Shown here: positions 9,574 to 18,549 of the stretch, piece by piece
Position numbering within the stretch: position 1 is the stretch's first letter
How the letters are laid out: every line of letters begins with the position of its first letter
Virus record (IMG/VR): IMGVR_UViG_3300032331_000809
Span: 1-37,140 of that record
Origin: a virus
Direction: 5' to 3' (one strand)
DNA: 37,140 bases
Program-made: the position numbers and the translations under genes
Notes under the pieces: model-generated
Seen by the model: the letters and a program-made list of their open reading frames with translations, nothing else
The model's database searches: none
What the model was told of the DNA's origin: nothing

Positions 9574-10521
9574 TTAAAACGGACAATTGTTTAGTGTTAT
9601 GATAACTCCATTTTGTACTTCCATAGATTGGTCCGTGCCATTGTTATTAATCTTATACCAACCATCAGCTAGCGGTGTCTCTCCGTTTACATCAGTAAAC
9701 ACATAGTCGTATATATCTAAAGTTGTAGAGCTACCTGTTAATGAAGCAAAATAGTAAGTACTTGTTGTATCTTCTGCACAAACAAGTTCAGAATCTGTCG
9801 AGACTACACTTGCCTGAACGGAAGGTAAATCTTGAGGACAGCTTATCTGTAATTGGAATAAAGTGCCATCTACATTTGGACAAACGCTTGCTACTATAAC
9901 GGTTAATAATGATGGTGTTGCAGTTGTTTTTGGTATTACCATCAAGTTAAATGCATTATTTGTAGTTGAAGTTAAAGAAACATCTCCTGAAAGAACAGCT
10001 ACTACAGACGAGCTGCCCTGTAAAGTATAGTTAGATACTGTATTTAATACATAGTTCGGTATGCCTGCATAAGGAGAACCTGCGACTATACTGCAATCGT
10101 AAGAGGTTACACCAACCCATGTAAAGTTAGACGAGCCTGTGCTTTGGTGTACTCCATCAATCGGAGAAGATAACTTATTGTAAATGCTTGGACCAAAAGC
10201 AGCTCTTATCCCCCTAGGTTTATACATTGGCGCAAACTTAACTAATATTGCTCCTGTTGCTGTCCCTGTATCTATGTATGCCTGATAATATCCTTCGTCT
10301 CCTGTAGATGGAGATAGTATAGTTATTGGATTGCAAGGCACGGTACAAGCTTGACATAGTTGGGCAGGAAGTAACCCTCCGCTACCCAACCACTCTCTTG
10401 TTACTAATCCATCTGAATAATATCCTATACTAGCGAATGTTGTTAATCCGCTATCTATGTAAATTGCTGTCGCTGTACTAAGCGTAGGAGCATCTAAATA
10501 ATATGAACCTGTTGTTGCCAT
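9574..10521 (-). CDS. Putative tail-associated structural protein, 315 aa
   Basis: A Thr/Ser/Gly/Val-rich, beta-type protein with several cysteines (QACTVPCNP, SVCPNVDG, ISCPQD, LVCAED, NNCPF). The start (MATTGSYYLDAPTLSTATAI) and the late segment TPLADGWYKINN followed by VQNGVI resemble small beta modules repeated in tail proteins of Bacteroidota phages. It follows the 1720-aa tail protein by 12 nt and precedes the 268-aa gene by 15 nt. I infer a tail accessory or receptor-contact role. The scattered cysteines echo the Cys-rich C-terminus of the 1720-aa neighbour. Confidence 0.55.
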   Translation of the reverse strand: MATTGSYYLDAPTLSTATAIYIDSGLTTFASIGYYSDGLVTREWLGSGGLLPAQLCQACTVPCNPITILSPSTGDEGYYQAYIDTGTATGAILVKFAPMYKPRGIRAAFGPSIYNKLSSPIDGVHQSTGSSNFTWVGVTSYDCSIVAGSPYAGIPNYVLNTVSNYTLQGSSSVVAVLSGDVSLTSTTNNAFNLMVIPKTTATPSLLTVIVASVCPNVDGTLFQLQISCPQDLPSVQASVVSTDSELVCAEDTTSTYYFASLTGSSTTLDIYDYVFTDVNGETPLADGWYKINNNGTDQSMEVQNGVIITLNNCPF

Positions 10522-10533
10522 TCTTTTATTTTT

Positions 10534-13500
10534 TTATGGTAATGTACAATTGCATCCGTTAGAAGTTATTTCAAAATCCCATCCTGAAGGACCACTTGTT
10601 GTAAAGTAAGGTGCGTTTGGATATAAACAACATATCTGAAAAGGGTCTGTTCTTGAATCCAAAGATACACTTACTAAAGTATTACTACAGTTTATGTAGT
10701 TAATAACCGTAGTTCCTTTTGTTCCCGGTGCAAATACATTGAATGTAATACAATCAGTAAATGGATTACAAAGACCACAGTCAATCGTTTTAAGCAATCC
10801 TCCTTCTGTAGTTCCTGTAACTGTAGGAGTAGTTCCTGCACAAGCATCTACTTTTAATACCGTGTGAGGAGTAACTGAAACTGTAGTTGTAGAGCCATCA
10901 CATCCGCCCTCTGTTGAGCAAGCTATATAATGAACATCATTTGACAAATCTCCTTTATTTACATAAAACCATTGAGAACAAGGGTCTGTACATCCGCAAC
11001 CACAAGTAGAGCCAACCGTAACATCTCCATCTATAATTTGATACAAAGTTACACCTGCTACATTGTTCACGCATAATTGATAAGTCTCTTCAGGGTTTAA
11101 GAATACTGAGAAAGGACCTACAGCTCCTCCGCAATTATCAGCTCCATAAGGGAAGTATATCTCTGCTGTATTTACTAAAGAGTTATTTGTAAGAGTAAAT
11201 GATATACAAGCATCTTGACAAGCATCACAATTACAACAAATATCTGTTATTGGATTAGGGTCTTCATAAGAAGCATAACACAAGTCTAATGGCAATGCAT
11301 CTCTATAATCCCAAATCAAATAAAGATAATTTCCAAGCGAAGATAATGGGACTGTAAACTGAGCCTGATAAAGCGAGCCTCCACCTGTATTTGGAGTTGC
11401 AATACTAGATGCTGCCAATAAATTACTAATATCAGTTGGTGTATTACTATAAAAAGTATTTGTTCTTAAATATCTGAACTTGTCATTCGTAGGGTCAAAA
11501 ACAAAATTATCAGGAACAATGCTATTAGAGATTAAAGTCATTGTACTTCCTTGCGGAGGGAACGAGCCGCTACCAACAAAACCTACAGTTAAATTATACC
11601 TAGAAACAACAGGAGCAAGCATAGAGCTTGCAAATACAACTCCCGACGATATAAGAGGACCTATAAAAGCTCCATTTGTATATCTGTATTGAATATGAGA
11701 TGTGTCTCCTGCCTCTACGTTGTTGGTAACAACAACTTCTATAATCGTTAACGACTCAGCATCAGGGCAGCTCATTTTAATATCAAGTATAAGTTGAATA
11801 TCAGTATAATAAACTCTTATGACAGCAATCTGTTCGTTAATATCGTTTTTGTTGAACGTATAACTACCTGAGGTCGTTGTTGGTCCTATACTGAATGTAG
11901 CTCCTGCATAGTCTATTTCAAACTCAAAATTACCAACCCCTGTAGATGACACTACAGTCCAAGTCATTGTGGTATCTCCAATTAAGCTCCCTAAATTTAC
12001 GCAATACTCAAAGTACTGAGAATCCTGAGAAGCATTAGCTAAATTAAGCGTTTGACTAACACCACAATCAAGACATTGAGATGGATTTGGTATTAACCTG
12101 TCGTTAGTGCTAAGAACATATTCGTTCATATAAGGGTCGTATCCGCCAAGCTTTTGTGTTGTGAAAGAGCTATTAAATTCATCTCTAAACCAAGTTCTCA
12201 TATTGGCTTCTGAGATTATCTTTAATCCATCCTGTTGCATTGAATCTCCCTTGATATTAACTACAACGCCACGTTTTACGTCTGTAAAAAATCTGTCATA
12301 GCCCCATTGAACATAGCTTTCAGGATTAAAACTGATACCATACTTTTCAACACGAGCAATTTGAGTTCCTAATACTTCAGGGACAGATGATATTGCTCCG
12401 CCTGCTGCCGAGTCTGATAATAAATTTTTACCGGCAAGAACGTAAGATATTTTATCTTCTTGTAGTGTTAATACATCTGTTTCTCTTCCATCTAATATGA
12501 ATATTGGACCAAAAGAGGATTCTAAGTATTTGTAGTTCAAAAGACCTAAATTGAACTCATTGAGTTTATTTAGGTTTGATTCAGTATTGTATATACCACT
12601 ATAAGTTATATCGGCAAATCTATCAGCTTCTTTGTAGTCCTGAGATGATACTGCTGTTACTCTCTCTCCAATAACGAAAGGTCTTCCAATAATTGAATCA
12701 CGTATTTTGTAGCTCTCTGCACCATTACCGAAAGAAAAGCAATTGAAAAATTCAGTATCAACAATAGCAGGGTCTCCTGCTGATATATTTTGGTCTTGCA
12801 AATTCCCATAGTGATTACCATATTCATCAATATTGAATGAAAGGTTGTTTTCAAAGAATACGTCAGGAGCTGCGTCTGATGGTTCTGTTTCAAATATAAG
12901 AACATCCAACGCTCTAAATACTGTTATTTCAACATTCATAAAGTATCTCCTTCCATCGTCATTCCCACCTATACAGCTTTTCCCTGAACTAAACTGTATA
13001 AGAAGTTGATTGTTTGAAAGGTCTCTATAAAATTGTATATAACAAATATTAAAATTAGTAGCAGTCAAAAACCCATTCGTAGGTATATATTGAAGGCTTG
13101 TCGAGCCATTATCTAGTGAAGTCCCACTACTTAATGTAGAGGCTACATTATCTCCATTAAACCAATCCTCCATATTATCATAATTACGAGAAGCTATAAA
13201 TTCCCTATTGTACACATAGCCCCTTCTTTCGCATTTGCTACCTGTTCCTCCCCTTTCAAAATGCCAATCGAGTACTATTCTGCTTCCTGCCGGAACACTA
13301 TAGTCAATAAAAGAACCCGGATTAGAAGGGTCAGGTAGATTCATAGGATACCTTAAATGGATATAATTACCACCAATCCCTGCAAACATACTTATCAATC
13401 CCGGAGCAACAGTTGAGTTAGCGTCTTGTGCAGAATTAAAAGAGTTAGGATTCATCTTCATGTAAGTCCCTGCCGGAACTACAGCCCCTGATGTTGGAGT

Positions 13501-15696
13501 GATAAACGCTGAAGACTTTGAGGATTTTTCAAGAACAGTTGCATAAGCACAATTTTGAACAGGACCTGAAGTGTCGGCTTTTACTATAAGCCTATCCCCC
13601 TGCTCAACTTTTCTTGACGATTCGCCTTCGAGCAAAATCCAAAGCTCGCCTGTATATGGGTCTGTAAAGAAAAACTTGCAATAAATTGTTTCGTAAAACT
13701 CAGCATCAGGTTTTATTACAAATTTATATCTCTTTGCCCAATACGGAGCTACTTGTGTAGCAGGTATTGTTACTTGAATTGAGTTTTTGCGAGAAGAATA
13801 AGCACATGGAACATATTGAGTATTGTTTGGACTTACTAATGCTGTTGAAGCTCTATTAAACTCATCCATATAGACAATACCAATCTCATACCCCCTATTA
13901 CTATGCAAACTTTTTGAGTTCGCTATTCTTTTATAATAGGCATCAGTAGCTGTAATTGTATAATATTCTGTATTTTTATAAACAGCCATTGGAGGGCTAA
14001 GTTGAACATAGTAGAAGCCCATTGCAGGGAACTGAAATCCAATCTCATTACTTCCCGGACTTGTTATAATCATTATAGATTCTCCATAGGCGTTCTGTCC
14101 GCTTGCATATTTTGTTAGCAGTCCTATGTTTGTAGGTATCAAGCAATTAAAATCATCAGTCAATGTAGTGCCATCACAAGAAGTATCAACTCCCGGAGTA
14201 AAAGAAAAAACAGGCTTTATATTCCCAAGCGGCAAAGAAGTACCAATGGCTTGCTGAAATTCAGGGCTTATGGCTAATTGATAAACAGAAGAATAGTTTT
14301 GACCTAAATAAAAAACAAAAGAAATGTCTATTGGAGCTGTTGTTTGTGTAGGGTAAGGTGTTATTCCTTGCCAAAGAGCGTGCTCTACAGTAAAATTAAC
14401 GGTAATAGACGAGCCGGCAACCAAAGGTATCCCTGTTAAATCAATAAACGTCCTACCATCTGATACGGATGTAGGTCCATTTATAGTCCAATAACCTACC
14501 TCTTGCCTGTCAGGTATAGATTCACTACCTATTGGAAGAGATATTAAATTAGTGAAGTATTCTAACTTTATTGGGGTTTCATCTCTGTCTATTAAATCAT
14601 ATCCTTCTACATAGTTTCCGTACATAAGCCTATTACCCATAATTGTTTGAGCTTTGGCAAATCTTGGGACATTGTCGTATAGTCTTAATAGTTCACTCTC
14701 GGATATAATTGTAAATATTTTGCTATTATCAAAAATATATTGAGCATCTTGATTATCAGGTATTCCTAAATTTTTCTTATCTAATTTCTCAATTATCTTA
14801 ATAATGTTATTAGCAGATTGCTTAAACAATAAATCAATACCAACAACAAGAGGACCGCCTGTGTTGTAAGTAATTATGGCTGTGTTGCAAGAGTTTATCA
14901 TCCCTTCATTTAGCATACTTTCTATACTAAATTCAAATGGATTGGGAATAAAAGCAACCTGAGACCATTGAGATGTGGCAGAATACTCTCCATCTATGTA
15001 TTTGTACCTGTAAGCAAATGAAAGAAATCTTTCTTCCATGAAGTTTTCTTGACCATCTCTGCTAATAGGCTCAACTGTAGGAGATTCTGTTGGCGGCTTC
15101 TTTATAACAAGCAAAGACTCTTCAAATACCTGTTGAGGTATAATACCATTAGGCAATGGCGTAAGACCACCGCCATCAACTCCATTAACAGGCAATGGAT
15201 AGCCTCTATTTATATTTATAAACCTTGGTGCATTGTAGTCATCGGTAAAGAATAGCAAATCCTTTATGATATTTACACCTGTTATAACATATTTATTGCT
15301 AAAGTTGAGCGTAGATTTTACGTTTCCACCATCATTTATGCTTACTACATGGTAAGTTAATATGTTTGTTAGGACATTATAAGAAACAATCAAATCACAA
15401 ATCCCTATTGCAGATGGGAAGTTTTCGTCATGCACAAACCAAAATATATTCTCATGGGAACTATCTTCAATAGCCCCAATACATCTTGCGTCTGCACTCA
15501 ATTGAACATTACCCGGACCATATAGAGCTGTAAGAGCTATGTTGCCTTTTGTGTTTTCAATTGCTCCAAGCTCAGACTTTTCTGTAGAACCCATCCTTAC
15601 GTTCATTGCATCGCTATACTCTCCTTCAGGTAGTACACGTTGGTCCACCACCTTATTCATCCTTCCTGCTATAAAATTTGTTGAGATTTTTCCCAT
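10534..15696 (-). CDS. Very large tail protein (nozzle/stabilisation-like N-terminus, Cys-rich repeats at C-terminus)
   Basis: A 1720-residue protein starting MGKISTNFIAGRMNKVVDQR, followed by EGEYSDAMNVRMGSTEKSE. That opening, in which a phage protein lists a trajectory of mutually similar beta blades, is characteristic of tail nozzle or stabilisation proteins of P22-like and crAss-like podoviruses. The middle is beta-rich with many aromatic residues. The last ~240 residues contain about three tandem modules with clustered cysteines (CCNCDACQDAC, GCGCTDPC, DCGLCNPFTDC, SNGCNCTLP), each ending in an Ig-like beta unit. It begins 1 nt after the 304-aa ring-like gene ends. A tail-tip or nozzle role is inferred; the Cys repeats may be metal-binding or disulphide-stabilised outside the cell. 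Confidence 0.7.
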   Translation of the reverse strand: MGKISTNFIAGRMNKVVDQRVLPEGEYSDAMNVRMGSTEKSELGAIENTKGNIALTALYGPGNVQLSADARCIGAIEDSSHENIFWFVHDENFPSAIGICDLIVSYNVLTNILTYHVVSINDGGNVKSTLNFSNKYVITGVNIIKDLLFFTDDYNAPRFININRGYPLPVNGVDGGGLTPLPNGIIPQQVFEESLLVIKKPPTESPTVEPISRDGQENFMEERFLSFAYRYKYIDGEYSATSQWSQVAFIPNPFEFSIESMLNEGMINSCNTAIITYNTGGPLVVGIDLLFKQSANNIIKIIEKLDKKNLGIPDNQDAQYIFDNSKIFTIISESELLRLYDNVPRFAKAQTIMGNRLMYGNYVEGYDLIDRDETPIKLEYFTNLISLPIGSESIPDRQEVGYWTINGPTSVSDGRTFIDLTGIPLVAGSSITVNFTVEHALWQGITPYPTQTTAPIDISFVFYLGQNYSSVYQLAISPEFQQAIGTSLPLGNIKPVFSFTPGVDTSCDGTTLTDDFNCLIPTNIGLLTKYASGQNAYGESIMIITSPGSNEIGFQFPAMGFYYVQLSPPMAVYKNTEYYTITATDAYYKRIANSKSLHSNRGYEIGIVYMDEFNRASTALVSPNNTQYVPCAYSSRKNSIQVTIPATQVAPYWAKRYKFVIKPDAEFYETIYCKFFFTDPYTGELWILLEGESSRKVEQGDRLIVKADTSGPVQNCAYATVLEKSSKSSAFITPTSGAVVPAGTYMKMNPNSFNSAQDANSTVAPGLISMFAGIGGNYIHLRYPMNLPDPSNPGSFIDYSVPAGSRIVLDWHFERGGTGSKCERRGYVYNREFIASRNYDNMEDWFNGDNVASTLSSGTSLDNGSTSLQYIPTNGFLTATNFNICYIQFYRDLSNNQLLIQFSSGKSCIGGNDDGRRYFMNVEITVFRALDVLIFETEPSDAAPDVFFENNLSFNIDEYGNHYGNLQDQNISAGDPAIVDTEFFNCFSFGNGAESYKIRDSIIGRPFVIGERVTAVSSQDYKEADRFADITYSGIYNTESNLNKLNEFNLGLLNYKYLESSFGPIFILDGRETDVLTLQEDKISYVLAGKNLLSDSAAGGAISSVPEVLGTQIARVEKYGISFNPESYVQWGYDRFFTDVKRGVVVNIKGDSMQQDGLKIISEANMRTWFRDEFNSSFTTQKLGGYDPYMNEYVLSTNDRLIPNPSQCLDCGVSQTLNLANASQDSQYFEYCVNLGSLIGDTTMTWTVVSSTGVGNFEFEIDYAGATFSIGPTTTSGSYTFNKNDINEQIAVIRVYYTDIQLILDIKMSCPDAESLTIIEVVVTNNVEAGDTSHIQYRYTNGAFIGPLISSGVVFASSMLAPVVSRYNLTVGFVGSGSFPPQGSTMTLISNSIVPDNFVFDPTNDKFRYLRTNTFYSNTPTDISNLLAASSIATPNTGGGSLYQAQFTVPLSSLGNYLYLIWDYRDALPLDLCYASYEDPNPITDICCNCDACQDACISFTLTNNSLVNTAEIYFPYGADNCGGAVGPFSVFLNPEETYQLCVNNVAGVTLYQIIDGDVTVGSTCGCGCTDPCSQWFYVNKGDLSNDVHYIACSTEGGCDGSTTTVSVTPHTVLKVDACAGTTPTVTGTTEGGLLKTIDCGLCNPFTDCITFNVFAPGTKGTTVINYINCSNTLVSVSLDSRTDPFQICCLYPNAPYFTTSGPSGWDFEITSNGCNCTLP

Positions 15697-15697
15697 A

Positions 15698-16612
15698 TTA
15701 TTTTATTGTCTTATCCATCCCTCTTAAATTCATTAAAAGTCTTCCGGGATGTATGTTACTAATTCTTATTTTAGCGTTATTAAGTAAAGCCTTTCTTTCC
15801 TTTCTTGCTCTATTTATTATGTATTCTTGAATACCAAATTTAGAGTTTAATATTTCAAATTTTATCTCAGCATAGATATATTGTTCAAAAAGTTTGTTTA
15901 CCATTATTTTTGAAATATCTCCATTCTCCATGCCATCTGAAATATACTCAAGTATGCATAATTCATTAACCATTGATGAGTCAAAATTTATAACACCTGC
16001 TTTTTTATCTATGTTAAAAGTAGGGTTAAAATTAGCAGTTTCTGTATTTAAACCAAAAGCAGCTCCTATTTGATATTGAAAATACCAAGTCCCATCTATA
16101 TCCCAACCATATTGACCATTAAATTGATGTCCTTGGTTTAAGTAAATACTTTTTTTTGTTTTGTGTAATCTATCAAAATCAATCTGAGAGTTTTGCGGTT
16201 GAAGAGCGTTTCCATTTTGGTCAAACAAAATCATACCTGCATTATCTTGTAGGTAGGCTTTTGATGAAAGTGTTTGAATATTCTCAGTTAACGGTCTCAA
16301 CCAACCATCTTTATACATAGATATTCTAACCCAATTTACATAATCAGATGGTAATATATAAATCAAAGATTCTGCAACCGTTAATTCTAAAACTTTTGTT
16401 TCCTTAAATGCATCGTAATTCAATTCCTGTATAGCACGTTTTGCATGGAATAATATCTTGTATCTCTCTTCGTTGTTTACCAATGAGTGATTTCCTGAAT
16501 ACATTAAAAGAAAATTGTTTACGATGTCCTGAAGGCTTACGTATTGGTAAGACCCCCAATTGGCATCTGTAGGGCTATTCCCATTATTTTCATAATATTC
16601 ATATTGTGTCAT
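15698..16612 (-). CDS. Putative tail ring/connector protein, 304 aa
   Basis: A soluble mixed alpha/beta protein. The N-terminal segment (YQYVSLQDIVNNFLLMYSGN, then ERYKILFHAKRAIQELNYD) is a helical adaptor-like region, followed by VLELTVAESLIYILPSDYVNWVRI, a pattern common in connector or gatekeeper proteins of podoviruses. It lies between the 331-aa gene (18 nt upstream) and the 1720-aa tail protein, where head-to-tail adaptors are encoded. The function comes from this order and pattern, not from a catalytic signature. Confidence 0.6.
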   Translation of the reverse strand: MTQYEYYENNGNSPTDANWGSYQYVSLQDIVNNFLLMYSGNHSLVNNEERYKILFHAKRAIQELNYDAFKETKVLELTVAESLIYILPSDYVNWVRISMYKDGWLRPLTENIQTLSSKAYLQDNAGMILFDQNGNALQPQNSQIDFDRLHKTKKSIYLNQGHQFNGQYGWDIDGTWYFQYQIGAAFGLNTETANFNPTFNIDKKAGVINFDSSMVNELCILEYISDGMENGDISKIMVNKLFEQYIYAEIKFEILNSKFGIQEYIINRARKERKALLNNAKIRISNIHPGRLLMNLRGMDKTIK

Positions 16613-16630
16613 AGCTTATTGTTTTTATTG

Positions 16631-17626
16631 TTATTGTTGCATACTGAACGATGGCTGTTCGTGTTGTTCTTGAGCCATTGCGTATTGAGTAACCTCTACT
16701 TCACGAATAGATATACCACAATATTGACATATCTTCATAACCAATTTATATCCATCTTCATTAGGCATTTCAAAGTCTTGATAATCAGGTTGAGTTTGGT
16801 CGAATACCGGCTCACCACCTGAAAGCGTAACGTATGTCCATTTTGGAACTTTAGGATACCTAAAATAATCAGCCTTAACCGCACCATAACCCTTTATCGT
16901 TGAAGGATATATAGTCAGGTAGTCATTTGTGTTTGTATAAGCAGGATAAGTTAAAGATGGAGCTGTTAATAATGAATTTTGCAATAAAAGTATCTTGCTA
17001 TTTGATACCTTCTCTGCCTCTGCATAAGTGCTTGCTGAATATACAGCGTAAGATTCTCCTGTAGCTGTAAATATATCGTCATTTAGCATTAAGGTATCTA
17101 TACCAACTAGAGCCTCCACCGTTGTACTTTGGTATGTATCTCTATTTACAACAATATCCCCAACGCTAACTCCTGCCAAAGTAAAATCTGCTAACGTATC
17201 TATTAAGCTAAATGAAGCAACTGCGTCAGATAATCCTTGAGCTTTTATTGTTGGATATACAATTAATTTATTAATCATATACGCTGCATTTCCAACTGTA
17301 GTTATAGATGGTACGTAATAGTTGTTTACAATATTGCTTGAAGGGGTTAATTTTGGAGTGATAAAATCACTAACTAAAAAACTTTCTAAAACCTCCATTA
17401 TTGGTTTACTAATATCAGCGTAGTCAGAGCCTGAGGTTCTTCCTCTTGGAGACCCTGATGACATTCCGTTCTCAGCATTAATTGTCTTATTGTAGCTACT
17501 AAAATACTCCTCGTAAAGCTCCATCTGTGCATTAGCTGCAAACAAATTAAAATCTGATGGAGATATGTATCCATAATTATTTTTATTAAGGATGGATAAA
17601 ACCGAGTTTCTTACTTCATTTATCAT
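16631..17626 (-). CDS. Putative ring/head-tail connector protein with beta module, 331 aa
   Basis: The N-terminus (MINEVRNSVLSILNKNNYGY, then SPSDFNLFAANAQMELYEEY) is a helical segment that recurs in Bacteroidota phage structural proteins and resembles adaptor proteins. Residues about 148-198 contain a beta module (VSVGDIVV, LNDDIFTATGESYAVYS) also seen in the 161-aa protein at 31131-31616. The C-terminus is helical and Gln-rich. It is first gene of the unit after the 17.66-kb terminator and has a TACATTTG promoter match 18 nt before its ATG. A head-tail connector role is inferred. Confidence 0.6.
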   Translation of the reverse strand: MINEVRNSVLSILNKNNYGYISPSDFNLFAANAQMELYEEYFSSYNKTINAENGMSSGSPRGRTSGSDYADISKPIMEVLESFLVSDFITPKLTPSSNIVNNYYVPSITTVGNAAYMINKLIVYPTIKAQGLSDAVASFSLIDTLADFTLAGVSVGDIVVNRDTYQSTTVEALVGIDTLMLNDDIFTATGESYAVYSASTYAEAEKVSNSKILLLQNSLLTAPSLTYPAYTNTNDYLTIYPSTIKGYGAVKADYFRYPKVPKWTYVTLSGGEPVFDQTQPDYQDFEMPNEDGYKLVMKICQYCGISIREVEVTQYAMAQEQHEQPSFSMQQ

Positions 17627-17644
17627 TACTCAATATTTTTTTTA

Positions 17645-17652
17645 CAAATGTA
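17645..17652 (-). promoter_or_regulatory. Possible Bacteroidota promoter -7 element for the tail unit
   Basis: The minus strand reads TACATTTG, a full match to TAnnTTTG, 18 nt before the ATG at 17626 and just after a terminator. There is no good -33 TTG at 17-21 nt (the nearest is about 15 nt away, inside the terminator stem). The element is also half of the short palindrome TACAAATGTA. Confidence 0.4.
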
Positions 17653-17682
17653 CAAAAAAAAAGGGCACAATTTTGCACCCTT
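17653..17682 (-). terminator. Rho-independent terminator after the 248-aa gene
   Basis: On the minus strand AAGGGTGCA pairs with TGTGCCCTT (9 bp with two G-T wobbles) around a 4-nt loop, followed directly by a run of T. It lies 30 nt after the stop of the 248-aa gene and separates it from the tail unit. Confidence 0.75.
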
Positions 17683-17712
17683 TTCCCACTAACAATATAA
17701 ACAAAAAATAAA

Positions 17713-18459
17713 CTATTCTCCTAATGTTGTCTCCAACATACTCAATGAATCCAAACCTTCATCGCTTTTCAAGAATAATGCAACTACACTATATGGGTCT
17801 TCGCCAAAAGGAATAGATAACATCTTCTTTTTGTTGGTCGGTGTATTATAAAAAACTTCCTTTTCATTGTTTCGGAAGGTCAATAATTTGTTTTCAAAGA
17901 ACAAACGAACCTTAGATAAAAATCTCAAATCAGGGTCGTTTAATATATTTAGAAATTCTCTTGGTTGCGTTTTAGCAAACACCAAAATGTCTCTCTTTAA
18001 TTCAGGGGTTGAGATTGTCGATGGGTCTTTACCAAACATTACACGAGTAAGCATTTCGATTTGGTCTATAGAAAGCTGACGAGCTTCAACCAATGCATCT
18101 ACTTCTACGTTTAAATCGCTGATTTCAGCAGTAGCATCTTTTTCTTTATCAACCTCAGAAAATATAATATTATTCATTGGATGGTAATGTAAAAATGCTT
18201 GTAATACAGGATTTTGTTTTGGTACTCTTAGGAATCCATCTTCAAAAATGATAGGCTCAAGTATTGCATTTCCATCTTGTTCGTCTTCAAATGGAGACTT
18301 TTGATTTTTCGCATATCTAAGAGCTCTGTTTACATTATTCTTCTCATCGTACCACATAAGAGGGTATCTCGGATGATTTCTTGAAGCTAATGTGTATGAT
18401 AATGGGTTGCCGATTAATAATCGGTAAATTTTGTCTGTTGGTACTACGTTTTTTTCCAC
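17713..18459 (-). CDS. Conserved-looking phage structural-region protein, GTG start, 248 aa
   Basis: The start codon is GTG at 18459 (GTG GAA AAA AAC); no in-frame ATG lies usefully upstream. The protein begins VEKNVVPTDKIYRLLIGNPL and contains RYPLMWYDEKNNVNRALRYA, an acidic middle and an extended helical C-terminal half (VDALVEARQLSIDQIEMLTR; RLFFENKLLTFRNN). I do not recognise a domain. It is isolated between two strong terminators, just after the capsid gene, so it may be made at a level different from its neighbours, by read-through of the capsid terminator or from a promoter I cannot see. A virion or capsid-linked role is plausible only from position. Confidence 0.65.
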   Translation of the reverse strand: MEKNVVPTDKIYRLLIGNPLSYTLASRNHPRYPLMWYDEKNNVNRALRYAKNQKSPFEDEQDGNAILEPIIFEDGFLRVPKQNPVLQAFLHYHPMNNIIFSEVDKEKDATAEISDLNVEVDALVEARQLSIDQIEMLTRVMFGKDPSTISTPELKRDILVFAKTQPREFLNILNDPDLRFLSKVRLFFENKLLTFRNNEKEVFYNTPTNKKKMLSIPFGEDPYSVVALFLKSDEGLDSLSMLETTLGE

Positions 18460-18496
18460 TTTTATATGATTTGATTTTATTTGAATTTAATTTATT

Positions 18497-18529
18497 AAAA
18501 AAAGGAGAGTGTCTTTGAAGACACCCTCC
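18497..18529 (-). terminator. Strong rho-independent terminator after the major capsid gene
   Basis: On the minus strand GGAGGGTGTCT pairs with AGACACTCTCC (11 bp, one G-T) around a TCAA loop and is followed by seven T residues. It lies 20 nt after the capsid stop codon. A terminator right after the capsid gene fits very high capsid transcription and mRNA 3'-end protection. Confidence 0.88.
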
Positions 18530-18549
18530 AATTTTATATTCTTTAAATA

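Noticed and set aside
12657-12905. 82-codon minus-strand frame inside the 1720-aa tail gene
   Set aside because: It lies in another frame of a continuous long gene and shows no independent start signal.
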